A stretch of DNA of 42,384 bases from a virus, in the IMG/VR virus record IMGVR_UViG_3300025313_000045, positions 1 to 42,384 of that record; one strand, written 5' to 3'. A model generated the notes under the pieces. That model made no database searches. It was not told where the DNA came from and was given only the letters and a program-made list of their open reading frames with translations. Below are positions 1-5,515 of this stretch, in pieces. Position 1 is the stretch's first letter. The number at the start of each line of letters is the position of its first letter. The position numbers and the translations under genes were made by a program.

Positions 1-12
1 TATATAAGTCAT
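1..12 (-). CDS. Start of small membrane protein (truncated by window edge)
   Basis: The ATG at 10-12 overlaps the TGA of the gene at 9-284 as ATGA, and only four codons remain before the window edge. It is the left-end counterpart of the complete 54-residue membrane protein at 41064-41228. Its presence in the same coupled position supports reading the two ends as one circular locus. Confidence 0.75.
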
Positions 13-284
13 ATTAGTCTGCCTTGGCCCCTATCCTCCATCTCCTTTGTCTGTTCTAATTTCCTTTTTGCTTGCCACGATTGTTTCACCGGTCTGGTAT
101 TTTCCAAAACATACTTCCAAACATTATCCTTTACCCTTATAGTTTTAATATTGTAACCATCCTCCCTAAGTTCATCTAATCTCGCCTTATAATTCAAAAT
201 AAAGTGCTGCGGAAACTCGTAGTTTTTTATTCCTTCCGGGCCTCTTTCATTTAGCAAGGCAACAATGGTTTGTTTTTGTGTCAT
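9..284 (-). CDS. Winged-helix/HTH-like small phage protein
   Basis: This 91-residue basic protein has a predicted helical N-terminal region (residues 1-45) rich in R-L-D-E-L-R-E-D-G-Y followed by a short strand pair. That layout resembles the small winged-helix proteins common in phage early regions, which choose between reading frames of regulation by binding DNA. No catalytic motif is visible and the C-terminus is charged. Its ATG overlaps the stop of the 27-codon gene upstream (ATGA at 281-284), and its own stop overlaps the next start, so it is translated in a coupled chain. The allele at 41225-41500 differs at very few residues. DNA binding is inferred from pattern only. Confidence 0.7.
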   Translation of the reverse strand: MTQKQTIVALLNERGPEGIKNYEFPQHFILNYKARLDELREDGYNIKTIRVKDNVWKYVLENTRPVKQSWQAKRKLEQTKEMEDRGQGRLI

Positions 285-364
285 TTCTTCCTTTCTAGTT
301 TCTTAAATCGCTTGATCCAATTCTTAAAATGCCTAGTCCCCCGATAATAAATTCTGGGTTTCAT
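281..364 (-). CDS. 27-residue basic protein, ATGA-coupled on both sides
   Basis: A very short gene whose ATG overlaps the TGA of the upstream gene (361-364) and whose TGA overlaps the next ATG (281-284). The product begins MKPRIYYRG and ends KKLERKK, and is strongly basic. In the second allele (41497-41580) the frame, start, stop and length are kept and the only residue change noticed is Lys to Arg, which is what a translated sequence should show. Function unknown; nucleic-acid or protein binding would fit the charge. Confidence 0.6.
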   Translation of the reverse strand: MKPRIYYRGTRHFKNWIKRFKKLERKK

Positions 365-888
365 AATCCAGCCTCTTTTAGATAGCACATACAAGTTTCC
401 ATAGGATCAATCTCTATCTTCCAAAGACCGCATTCTTTATGTCTATATATTTTAGGCATTACCTTGAATATCCCGAAGCCATCGTTTGCTTTTGTCTCGG
501 CTACTTCGTGTTCTAGATCGCTTTTACTAAGCTGTTTAGCTTTCTCCAACCACTCACCGCGCTGTTCCGGTGCCGAATCTAAAACGCTGTGCTTTATTAA
601 CAACAGCTTTTCGTAGGAAACATCGGCAATCTCTTTCGGCGCAAACCCTAGCTTCTCGCAGTAAGTCTCGTATAGGTCGCTAAATCTATACAAAGCTGAT
701 TGGCTATAGCTGAAACCGGCTAAGTATTCTCTAAAGGTTTCGTAACCCAATGTCTGCCAGTAAGCCCTCTTCCAGTTCTCGTATAGAAGTTGGCCCAAGA
801 ATACCCATCGTTGGTTCACCTCGTTTACTATCTCAACAATCATTTCGTGGTTTTTATGCGCCTCGGTTACTAGCAGGTCGTTTGTCAT
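361..888 (-). CDS. 175-residue early protein with a helix-rich 'FREYL' core, function unknown
   Basis: The protein has a helical N-terminal third, then a W-x-x-LGYETFREYL stretch (about residues 43-55) followed by a S-x-SALYRFSDLYETY segment that looks like a recognition-helix-containing domain. Similar layouts occur in phage and plasmid DNA-binding or replication-accessory proteins, but I cannot assign a family. The C-terminus contains two Cys (CMCYLKEAGL) and no further metal site. The allele at 41577-42104 has about 30 base changes but only two residue changes that I can find (D4N, T8A), so the gene is under strong purifying selection. It is the best-conserved unknown of the early operon and a candidate replication or transcription factor; that role is inference. 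Confidence 0.7.
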   Translation of the reverse strand: MTNDLLVTEAHKNHEMIVEIVNEVNQRWVFLGQLLYENWKRAYWQTLGYETFREYLAGFSYSQSALYRFSDLYETYCEKLGFAPKEIADVSYEKLLLIKHSVLDSAPEQRGEWLEKAKQLSKSDLEHEVAETKANDGFGIFKVMPKIYRHKECGLWKIEIDPMETCMCYLKEAGL

Positions 889-899
889 TTTTCTAGTTA

Positions 900-1052
900 C
901 TAGAATTTGTCTAATTTGTTTTTAAAGTAATCTATCAACTTCTCGATCGTGGCGTTGTAGTAGTCCTCAAATTCCTTTTTCGTGCTTTGCTTTTCCCAAA
1001 GTCGGTATATTACCCCTCTAAGTCTTTGGCTCGGTGTCTTTTTTATTTCCAT
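900..1052 (-). CDS. 50-residue helical protein overlapping the annealase gene
   Basis: Starts ATG at 1050-1052 inside the 3' end of the 1018-1590 gene in another frame and ends TAG at 900-902. The product begins MEIKKTPSQRLRG and is amphipathic and helix-like, with a C-terminal YNATIEKLIDYFKNK segment. Comparison with the allele at 42116-42268 shows mainly synonymous or conservative changes (E to D, G to A, F to L) and no stop, which supports translation. No family recognised. It fills what would otherwise be an empty gap between two coupled genes. Confidence 0.6.
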   Translation of the reverse strand: MEIKKTPSQRLRGVIYRLWEKQSTKKEFEDYYNATIEKLIDYFKNKLDKF

Positions 1053-1590
1053 TTGATGCCGTTTTAAAGCTCTGTATCCTCTTTAATATTCCCCGTTTTT
1101 CTTCTACCTCAAGACCCTTAAAGTCCTCGCTCTCTACAATCTCATTTATATCGTTGTAATTGGTAGCCTGTACTACTCTTTTAAATACCTCTTGGTATTT
1201 CGGGTCTTTGCTGCCGTGAAAACCAGTTACTACACCTTCCCTATTTTGGGCGTGCATAACCTCCTCGGCGGTTGCGATGCCCCCTACCAAACCAAAACCG
1301 GCAAAGCCTAATGCTCTACCGACCGCGCTAGTCTCGGCTACCTCAAACGGGCTACCACCCTCTACCCCCTGGGCGTTAAAGTTACTAACCGCGTGGCCGG
1401 TAAACTCCTTACCGTCTATTTCTACAGTTGCCTTAAATATCACGGCGTTTTCTTGTATCTCATGTATTTCTGTCTTTATACTCAAACTCTCTTTAGCGTC
1501 CCGGTGGGCTTCGATTAGCCTACCGGCAACCATCATATATTTTTTACCCTTAATATCGACAATGTAATCTTCAACTTTTGCTTGGATCAT
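1018..1590 (-). CDS. ERF/Rad52-like single-strand annealing protein (putative recombinase)
   Basis: This 190-residue protein carries the stretch PFEVAETSAVGRALGFAGFG at residues 81-100, a signature-like block of phage ssDNA-annealing/ERF-type and related Rad52-superfamily proteins, preceded by a beta-rich half with alternating strands (residues 15-70). Such proteins pair complementary single strands during phage recombination and concatemer formation. The C-terminus is a charged tail ending KKDTEPKT, also usual for annealases that contact single-strand binding protein. The start is supported by a Shine-Dalgarno AGAAAGGCGG about 7 bases upstream, and the ATG overlaps the previous stop (ATGA at 1587-1590). 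Family assignment rests on motif memory, so it should be taken as probable. Confidence 0.6.
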   Translation of the reverse strand: MIQAKVEDYIVDIKGKKYMMVAGRLIEAHRDAKESLSIKTEIHEIQENAVIFKATVEIDGKEFTGHAVSNFNAQGVEGGSPFEVAETSAVGRALGFAGFGLVGGIATAEEVMHAQNREGVVTGFHGSKDPKYQEVFKRVVQATNYNDINEIVESEDFKGLEVEEKRGILKRIQSFKTASNGNKKDTEPKT

Positions 1591-1781
1591 TCTGATACCG
1601 CCTTTCTATATTCAATATCACTCTCGACCATTTGATCTTCGGGTGCTGGAAATAGCTCTGGGTACAATTTTTTCTGGGCTTTGCTCTGGGAAATGTAATC
1701 CCTAATTGAGTTCTTGTCTGGTCTTGTAAGAGTTTTAATTCTGGCATTTCTCAGCTCCATCTCTAACAAATCAATTTTCAT
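1587..1781 (-). CDS. 64-residue small early protein, unknown
   Basis: An acidic-to-neutral, mostly helical protein beginning MKIDLLEMELRNARIK. It is joined to both neighbours by ATGA overlaps (1587-1590 and 1778-1781), which fixes start and stop. Nothing in it is recognisable; the leucine/arginine spacing of the first 20 residues could be a short dimerising helix. Confidence 0.65.
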   Translation of the reverse strand: MKIDLLEMELRNARIKTLTRPDKNSIRDYISQSKAQKKLYPELFPAPEDQMVESDIEYRKAVSE

Positions 1782-1984
1782 ACATATCCTTTCAAATAAA
1801 GAGCCTCACAATTATTGCAGCGCCCCTCGTTATCCGACCAAGTTATATGACCCCCACACCAACTTCCTGTTAGATCCTCCGGGTCGTCTGAATATCTCGC
1901 TTCACATTCATTATTAATTATATCTACCGTAGTTTCCACGTCTGGCATTTCAGTACCAGATTTAATAAACATTTCAGCCTTCAT
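1778..1984 (-). CDS. 68-residue putative zinc-ribbon protein
   Basis: The C-terminal half holds C43-x2-H46 and C56-x2-C59 (WCGGH ... RCNNC), spaced as in small zinc ribbons, plus an extra C27. The N-terminal half is acidic. A Shine-Dalgarno AGAAAGG lies just upstream of the ATG at 1984, inside the preceding gene, and the two genes overlap by 11 bases. Small zinc ribbons of phages usually bind nucleic acid or a host protein; the partner is unknown here. Confidence 0.6.
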   Translation of the reverse strand: MKAEMFIKSGTEMPDVETTVDIINNECEARYSDDPEDLTGSWCGGHITWSDNEGRCNNCEALYLKGYV

Positions 1985-2147
1985 AATTTACTGCCTTTCT
2001 ATTTACATATACGTTGTAGGCTTTCTGTTCCGGTAGTACTGTGTAGGAAATATACTTGCCGTGGTAGGCTGGCAACTCATCTATCTTTGATCTAACACTA
2101 ACTAACGCTTCTTCTAGGCTTCTAAATCTATCTATTTTACTTTGCAT
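1974..2147 (-). CDS. 57-residue small early protein, unknown
   Basis: ATG at 2145-2147 is preceded by AAAGGAAGTGAAAA, a good ribosome-binding site, and the frame runs to TGA at 1974-1976. The product begins MQSKIDRFRSLEEALVS and ends in a strand-rich segment (YISYTVLPEQKAYNVYVN). It looks like a small alpha/beta protein. No family recognised. It is the first gene after a 296-base non-coding stretch and so may head its own transcript. Confidence 0.65.
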   Translation of the reverse strand: MQSKIDRFRSLEEALVSVRSKIDELPAYHGKYISYTVLPEQKAYNVYVNRKAVNYEG

Positions 2148-2443
2148 TTTTCACTTCCTTTCCTTTGATTATAAAAGCTAGGAACCTCGAGATGGTCAAC
2201 CGTTTCCGGTGTCCGGCGATCAGATTGGTTACTGATTCGGGAGCCTCTGTCTCAAGGCCCTGCAACAGCTCCCAGTCTTGGTATTACCCTTAACCAGAAG
2301 CCGGTGCAGCTAGCCTAACATCTACTCTCCTGTAGTCGAACGCTGTCCAAAATTGAGGAAACTGCCTGCCGGTGTCTCAAACCGGCTATTTATTTTTAAG
2401 TCTACAGGAGAGCAGGTGTAAGATTCTCTCTCCTTTCTCCGTT
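2148..2443 (-). ncRNA. Structured non-coding stretch (putative RNA element)
   Basis: No credible gene fits here. A perfect 11-base inverted repeat (CTCTCCTGTAG at 2325-2335 with its complement at 2402-2412) closes a domain holding a 5-bp GC hairpin (2368-2372 with 2382-2386). Its loop bases CTCAA (2376-2380) can pair with TTGAG at 2353-2357, a pseudoknot geometry. Further hairpins lie toward 2200-2300, including GGAGC/GCTCC pairs. A TATAAT on the minus strand at 2168-2173 has only a poor -35 (20-base spacing). Strand is inferred from the surrounding genes. Confidence 0.5.
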
Positions 2444-2614
2444 TTAGATATACTGTCTATTAAACAGTTCTACCCATCTGTCTCTAATCCTTCTTACCGC
2501 TATTTGCTCGGCCGCTCCATAGTTGCGTTTCTCGTAGAGTCTGTTGACTTTTTCCCTATCTGCCGGAGACGCAACGTCTAGAAACAAACCTTCTAACATT
2601 GATCCTTCTCGCAT
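2444..2614 (-). CDS. 56-residue charged helical protein
   Basis: The ATG at 2612-2614 sits 6 bases after a full AGGAGGA Shine-Dalgarno, the best in the early region, and the frame ends TAA at 2444-2446. The product begins MREGSMLEGLFLDVASP and is rich in Arg/Glu (EKVNRLYEKRN, VRRIRDRWVEL), most likely two or three helices. It is the first gene downstream of the consensus promoter at 2859-2887, with a 240-base leader, and is followed by the structured stretch 2148-2443. No family recognised. Confidence 0.65.
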   Translation of the reverse strand: MREGSMLEGLFLDVASPADREKVNRLYEKRNYGAAEQIAVRRIRDRWVELFNRQYI

Positions 2615-2852
2615 TCTGTCCTCCTTTCTCTAGGATTATCACCTAGTCGCTAGGAAGGGTTCGGCTTTGCGGGCAGTCTTCGCGAGCTATGCGTCTGATA
2701 AACCTAGGCAGCCAGTCTTCCTGCTATACCTTGCGGTTAGTAAGAGGCTTGGCTTTTGGGCTTATCGTAACAGCTAGTTTCGGACTTACCGTAGGCTTTT
2801 AGAAACCTTACCCAGCCACTAAGCGATAATCTCCTTGATCTCTAACCTTTGT
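2615..2852 (-). promoter_or_regulatory. Structured 5' leader of the early operon
   Basis: About 238 bases lie between the expected start of the promoter at 2859-2887 and the first gene, without a usable reading frame. On the minus-strand RNA, AGGAAG (2722-2717) can pair with CTTCCT (2657-2652) to close a domain. Just before the ribosome-binding site the sequence CCTAG (2654-2650), CTAGG (2646-2642), CCTAG (2634-2630) offers two mutually exclusive 5-bp hairpins. That is the arrangement of a switch or of translational control, but no known riboswitch class was recognised. Confidence 0.5.
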
Positions 2853-2858
2853 ACTTTA

Positions 2859-2887
2859 ATTATAGCATACCTTTACACATTTGTCAA
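2859..2887 (-). promoter_or_regulatory. Consensus sigma70-type promoter
   Basis: Minus strand TTGACA (2887-2882), 17-base spacer, TATAAT (2864-2859): a perfect match to the housekeeping bacterial consensus. It lies over the 3' end of the HTH gene at 2873-3034 and faces the chain of small early genes, so it is probably the main early promoter. Transcription should begin near 2852. Confidence 0.85.
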
Positions 2888-3034
2888 GTACCTATCTGAA
2901 TGGGCCAAAAAGTCATAAATTGCCTGCCTAGAAATACGTTTCTTCCTTGCTATCTCTGCGATTGGAACCCCAATTGCCTTTAATTCAAGAATTGATTTTG
3001 CCATTTTTCTATCAATCTTTTTAATTTTAGCCAT
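2873..3034 (-). CDS. 53-residue helix-turn-helix protein
   Basis: Residues about 14-45 read as a resolvase/sigma-like HTH: ELKAIGVPIAEIARKKRISR followed by QAIYDFL, with the conserved I-A-x-x-x-x-I-S-R turn. The N-terminus is very basic. It is the size of a bare DNA-binding domain with no catalytic part, so it probably acts as a regulator or as a partner of the nuclease encoded just upstream. I chose the ATG at 3034, which overlaps the upstream stop (ATGGCTAA); a TTG eight codons earlier (3058) is possible. The operon promoter overlaps its 3' end, so it could autoregulate or regulate that promoter. Confidence 0.65.
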   Translation of the reverse strand: MAKIKKIDRKMAKSILELKAIGVPIAEIARKKRISRQAIYDFLAHSDRYLTNV

Positions 3035-3359
3035 ATATTTTTGTCGCCTCGATTTCAAATTTAGAATAGCCTTTAATATTTAAGTTACCACACCAAAAGT
3101 TTCGCTTTTTAAGTTCTTTAAATGGAATCAAATATGCCTTTTTTATTTCATCGCAAAAAACTAATAACAGATCAAAGCGATTTTCCCCAGCTAATAACCA
3201 ACCAACTATAGTTCCTTTTCTAGTACCTTTAACTTCGATTCTTTTTTTCTTCCAAATTAAATCGTAGGGGGAATTATATTTCTCTACAATCTCACTACCT
3301 TGCAGTAGGTCTCTTGCTCTAAATTCACACAACTTTCCGAAATCCGAAGGTGTTAACAC
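3027..3359 (-). CDS. PD-(D/E)XK-fold nuclease-like protein
   Basis: This 110-residue protein shows E12 in the first helix, then D33 and E42-V-K44 (SPYDLIWKKKRIEVKG), the spacing of the PD-(D/E)XK active site, followed by a beta-strand-rich half. Small stand-alone members act as structure-specific or mismatch nucleases or as Holliday junction enzymes; substrate is unknown here. The GTG start at 3357-3359 is embedded in the palindrome GTGTTAACAC (3350-3359), and no good ribosome-binding site precedes it. It is followed, with overlap, by the HTH gene, which may be its partner. Confidence 0.6.
   Translation of the reverse strand: MLTPSDFGKLCEFRARDLLQGSEIVEKYNSPYDLIWKKKRIEVKGTRKGTIVGWLLAGENRFDLLLVFCDEIKKAYLIPFKELKKRNFWCGNLNIKGYSKFEIEATKIYG
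3350..3359. promoter_or_regulatory. 10-bp palindrome over a start codon
   Basis: GTGTTAACAC is a perfect palindrome and contains the GTG start of the nuclease gene. A TTGACA on the minus strand at 3379-3384 lies just upstream but has no good -10 at 16-18 bases. The arrangement would suit a repressor operator; no second copy was noticed nearby. Confidence 0.35.
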
Positions 3360-3692
3360 AATCGTATCTTAACATTTGTGTCAAGTTTAAGCAAGTAGCC
3401 ATTACTTTATCCAGAGCCACGAGGAAAGGTATCCCCGTTAAAGAGTTAAATAATTTCGATGATTTTTTTGCCGTTTTATCTCGGCTTCATCTAAGTTTGC
3501 TATCTATCAGCGGTTTTTAATACCGGAGAAAGGACGCATAGCACCAAACGTAACCCCTTCTTTTTAGTACCCATCCTTATCCATGTGCCTTTTCGGATGA
3601 GGCCCTAGTGCTTATCTGTGATGCGACACCACTAGATTTAAACCCCCTGTCGCTACTATTATATTGTTTGTTTTGAAATTAAAATGCATTAA
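3360..3692 (-). other. Non-coding stretch with a pseudoknot-like motif
   Basis: No gene was found. Structures visible: GCCT (3587-3590) with AGGC (3600-3603), whose loop GGATG (3595-3599) can pair with CATCC (3572-3576); CTAGTG (3605-3610) with CACTAG (3630-3635) enclosing GTG/CAC; and GCCG/CGGC inside GATGA/TCATC around 3460-3492. A 24-codon minus-strand frame near 3500-3575 looks accidental. The transcribed strand is not clear. Confidence 0.4.
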
Positions 3693-3767
3693 AAAGGACA
3701 CTTTCCGCGCCGTTCCGTTGCGTAAGGTGTAGGTAACCAAAACGAAACGGCCTGAAAAATGTCCTTT
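3693..3767. ncRNA. Long imperfect hairpin, putative small RNA or operator
   Basis: AAAGGACA (3693-3700) pairs with 3760-3767, then TTTC/GAAA (3702-3705 with 3754-3757), then GCCGTT/AACGGC (3709-3714 with 3746-3751). On the minus strand it is followed by a run of T (TGTCCTTTTT), so it would end like an intrinsic terminator. An AT-rich promoter-like tract (3781-3806) lies just before it on that strand, but with poor -35/-10 spacing. Confidence 0.45.
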
Positions 3768-3780
3768 CCTACTTCTACGC

Positions 3781-3806
3781 AATTATATTATATAACATAA
3801 AGTCAA
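3781..3806. other. AT-rich tract between structured elements
   Basis: Contains overlapping TATAAT-like hexamers on the minus strand (3782-3787, 3787-3792) and TTGACT (3806-3801), but spacing is only 13 or 8 bases. It could be a weak promoter or the melting site of a replication origin flanked by hairpins. Neither is proven. Confidence 0.25.
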
Positions 3807-3817
3807 GTAAAGAAAGG

Positions 3818-3982
3818 GGGCAGGAGGTTAGGTTGCCCCGCAAAGAACGCCTAACTACCTGCCCTGGTAATAGTTGAGTGGAGGAGGTGAGAGAAGATAG
3901 GGGGGGTGCCGCTAGCTCCTCTCAACCTCCACACGCCGAACAGGGCTACGAAAGTCCTATCAGCATCCCCTCCTTTCAACTA
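3818..3982 (+). ncRNA. Multibranched structured element
   Basis: A two-part hairpin (GGGCAGG 3818-3824 with 3858-3864; GTTAGG 3827-3832 with 3850-3855) is followed by a closing stem TAGTTGA (3871-3877) with TCAACTA (3976-3982). This encloses a stem GTGGAGG (3878-3884) with 3926-3932 extended by TGAGAG/CTCTCA, and a hairpin AGGGCT (3942-3947) with AGTCCT (3953-3958). The last contains a pair that is G-U on the plus strand but A-C on the minus strand, weakly favouring a plus-strand RNA. No promoter or reading frame explains it. Confidence 0.5.
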
Positions 3983-3999
3983 CAAGCCTTTCGATAACG

Positions 4000-4287
4000 C
4001 TAGTAAGAACATGTCCACTTTACGCTTTCGTCGATCCGTTGGAAGGCTTTTTCGCAGCTAATCTCTCCTCGTTTGTAATCTCTAACGGTTTCGATGATAA
4101 AATCAGCCTCACCTTTTGTTTCTGGGAATTGGTCGAGTAGATCAGTGTAACAGTCCCAGAGACAACGAGACAGTAGAGAAACTGGTACCAAAGAATCCCC
4201 CACCAAAGGTTCGTCCAGTACGATAAGGTAGTGTACCGCCACGTGGGCAAGTCTCTCAATGAACTCTTTTGAGTCAATGACACTCAC
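4000..4287 (-). CDS. 95-residue acidic protein, unknown
   Basis: A mixed hydrophobic/acidic protein with helices at both ends (KEFIERLAHVAVHYLIVLDE; FIIETVRDYKRGE) and four Cys without clear metal spacing. A GGAGGTGA ribosome-binding site lies directly before the GTG at 4287; because the spacing is short, translation may begin slightly downstream. It overlaps the upstream gene by 14 bases. A second frame at 4020-4283 is open too but reads like noise. No family recognised. Confidence 0.55.
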   Translation of the reverse strand: MSVIDSKEFIERLAHVAVHYLIVLDEPLVGDSLVPVSLLSRCLWDCYTDLLDQFPETKGEADFIIETVRDYKRGEISCEKAFQRIDESVKWTCSY

Positions 4288-4465
4288 CTCCGTACGCTAA
4301 TAGTATGTCTTTGCACTCGACAAGGCGATTCCCCACCGTGACTTCAAAAACAAGGACTTTACCGGCTGGTTTCTGCCTGACCTGCCTATCGGCAATTTCA
4401 ATATTGGCGAGGGGAAGGAAGCAGAACAACAGTCCTTTTTCAGTGATGAGTATAACGTCAACCAC
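4274..4465 (-). CDS. 63-residue beta-rich protein, unknown
   Basis: Begins GTG after GGAAGGAGACA, a good ribosome-binding site, and overlaps the next gene at its end. The sequence alternates hydrophobic residues (VDVILITEKGLLFCFLPL; KVLVFEVTVGNRLVECKD), suggesting a small beta barrel or sheet. No motif recognised; it travels with the 95-residue gene downstream. Confidence 0.55.
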   Translation of the reverse strand: MVDVILITEKGLLFCFLPLANIEIADRQVRQKPAGKVLVFEVTVGNRLVECKDILLAYGGECH

Positions 4466-4495
4466 TGTCTCCTTCCTTTCTGATCAAACTCTCGA

Positions 4496-4777
4496 TTAAG
4501 TTATTATTTCCCACCCTTTTCGTAATACCTTAATCCAAAGTTCGATTCCTTCCATATACTCCCGTTTGTATTTCTTTAAATCCTTTTCTTCACAGGTCTT
4601 TACCTGTACAAGTCTCGCTATCCAATGGTAATCCCCACAACCGAGTGGTTTGACGGCTATTAGATCAGCCCTACCGTGGCTACCGGCTGTCCTAAATACC
4701 TCGAAACCCTCTCCCTCTAAAAGTTCTTTGGCTTCTCTCTCTGCTTTAGCCCCTCTAATGTAATACTTGTTTGGCAC
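4496..4777 (-). CDS. Hjc-like Holliday junction resolvase / PD-(D/E)XK nuclease
   Basis: A 93-residue protein with the Hjc-type layout: basic RGAKAERE start with E13, GFEVFRTAGSHGRADLIAV with D38, then LVQVK with K60. In archaeal-type Holliday junction resolvases and related VRR-like nucleases these positions bind metal and cut branched DNA. The usual E of the E-x-K pair is a Gln here, as in some relatives. In a phage with an annealing protein such an enzyme would resolve branched replication intermediates before packaging. GTG start at 4777 with AAGGAG about 9 bases upstream. Confidence 0.7.
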   Translation of the reverse strand: MPNKYYIRGAKAEREAKELLEGEGFEVFRTAGSHGRADLIAVKPLGCGDYHWIARLVQVKTCEEKDLKKYKREYMEGIELWIKVLRKGWEIIT

Positions 4778-4934
4778 GGCGCAGTCTCCTTATTTCTTTC
4801 ACAAGAACATCAGGATTACTTGCATCCCGATCCACGATGAATACATTAGAAGTATCGATACCAACAGACCGAAAATAATCGCCAAGGTCAGCAGGTACCT
4901 TAGAAATTGTTCTTTCCGCTTCTTTTGCCCCCAC
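4755..4934 (-). CDS. 59-residue small protein upstream of the resolvase
   Basis: From GTG at 4932-4934 to TAG at 4755-4757, overlapping the resolvase start by 23 bases. The product has a protein-like composition: SVGIDTSNVFIVDRDASNPD then a basic helix (LVKEIRRLRRAKQ). The resolvase ribosome-binding site lies inside it, consistent with coupling. Its own ribosome-binding site is weak (TAGGGT). A competing frame (4799-4936) would encode a hydrophobic 45-residue peptide; I prefer this one on codon and residue content. Confidence 0.45.
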   Translation of the reverse strand: MGAKEAERTISKVPADLGDYFRSVGIDTSNVFIVDRDASNPDVLVKEIRRLRRAKQVLH

Positions 4935-5017
4935 ACCCTAAATAATATACCTAACCTAGCAAGCGATGCAACAGCTCGTAGCAGCGAATGAAGAGACGGA
5001 GAATATACATCCGTAGG

Positions 5018-5515
5018 TTATACATATTTAGAGCAAGTCCAGGGGCTCCAAGACTGCCAGGTATAGAGCAAATAAGCGTAGTCTATATTGGATTTCCACT
5101 GGTACATAGAGTCCCAAGTGAAACCATGTTTGGTCATGCTGTAAGCATGAACCGGATGTATCTGGAAAATACCTCGTTCACCTGCGGAACCAGTAGCGTA
5201 TTGATTTAATCCACTTTCACATTGGGCAACACGAACGGCATACTCACTGCCAAACTTGGAACGGATATAATTGGCTATTGTTTCTTTTCCCACAGGAACA
5301 GTAGCCGCTTGGGTAACTTGGGGAGTTGGGGGAGAACTAGCTATTGCGGTTTTTCTCGGAGCCGAGGATTTGGCTTTCGAGATTTTCAATTGTTTCATGT
5401 CCTGCTGTAAATTCTCGATCTCTTGCTCTACCTTCTGTAACTGCTTCTCTTGCGTTCTTTGCCTACTCTCGCTGCCTTCTTTGTGAAACAGAGTGAACAA
5501 CAGCAGAACAATCAC
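5018..5515 (-). CDS. Membrane-anchored lysozyme-like transglycosylase
   Basis: The product has an N-terminal hydrophobic anchor, a Gln/Glu/Lys-rich coiled coil (about residues 17-50), a Ser/Pro/Thr linker, and a C-terminal transglycosylase-like domain: VAQCESGLNQYATG with catalytic-type E100, then GIFQIHP. It should cleave peptidoglycan glycan strands, either during DNA entry or at lysis. The GTG at 5515 is the only in-frame start, yet the frame stays open for 27 codons further upstream and reads like protein (basic RRLW before the anchor), up to an AGGAGG at about 5591-5596. The ATG after that site is one base out of frame, so a missing base, a frameshift or a non-canonical start is likely. 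Confidence 0.75.
   Translation of the reverse strand: MIVLLLFTLFHKEGSESRQRTQEKQLQKVEQEIENLQQDMKQLKISKAKSSAPRKTAIASSPPTPQVTQAATVPVGKETIANYIRSKFGSEYAVRVAQCESGLNQYATGSAGERGIFQIHPVHAYSMTKHGFTWDSMYQWKSNIDYAYLLYTWQSWSPWTCSKYV

Larger units (their letters stand above)
1..1168. repeat. Left copy of terminal direct repeat
   Basis: These bases match 41217-42384 at a constant offset of 41216 with no insertion or deletion and about 52 substitutions counted by eye. The last ~120 bases (1049-1168) are identical in both copies, while the rest differ at roughly 5%. Gene order continues smoothly across the join, so this is most simply the overlap of a circular or circularly permuted genome whose ends come from two strain variants. 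A true diverged duplication is the alternative. Confidence 0.9.

Noticed and set aside
2160-2860. Possible tRNA genes in the structured stretches
   Set aside because: Searched by eye for T-loop and acceptor pairing on both strands; no GGTTCRANNCC-type loop with a matching cloverleaf was found.
3460-3500. GCCG/CGGC hairpin beside a run of seven T as a terminator
   Set aside because: The T-run lies on the 5' side of the hairpin on the plus strand and is A-rich on the minus strand, so it cannot act as an intrinsic terminator in either direction.
4020-4283. Alternative frame overlapping the 95-residue protein
   Set aside because: Residue order (many Trp/Tyr/Leu/Ser without pattern) looks unselected, and the other frame uses the same ribosome-binding site.
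4799-4936. Hydrophobic 45-residue frame near the resolvase gene
   Set aside because: The overlapping 4755-4934 frame has better codon and residue content. The hydrophobic frame remains possible but is weaker.
4951-5010. 19-codon frame after the lysozyme stop
   Set aside because: No ribosome-binding site and no supporting pattern.
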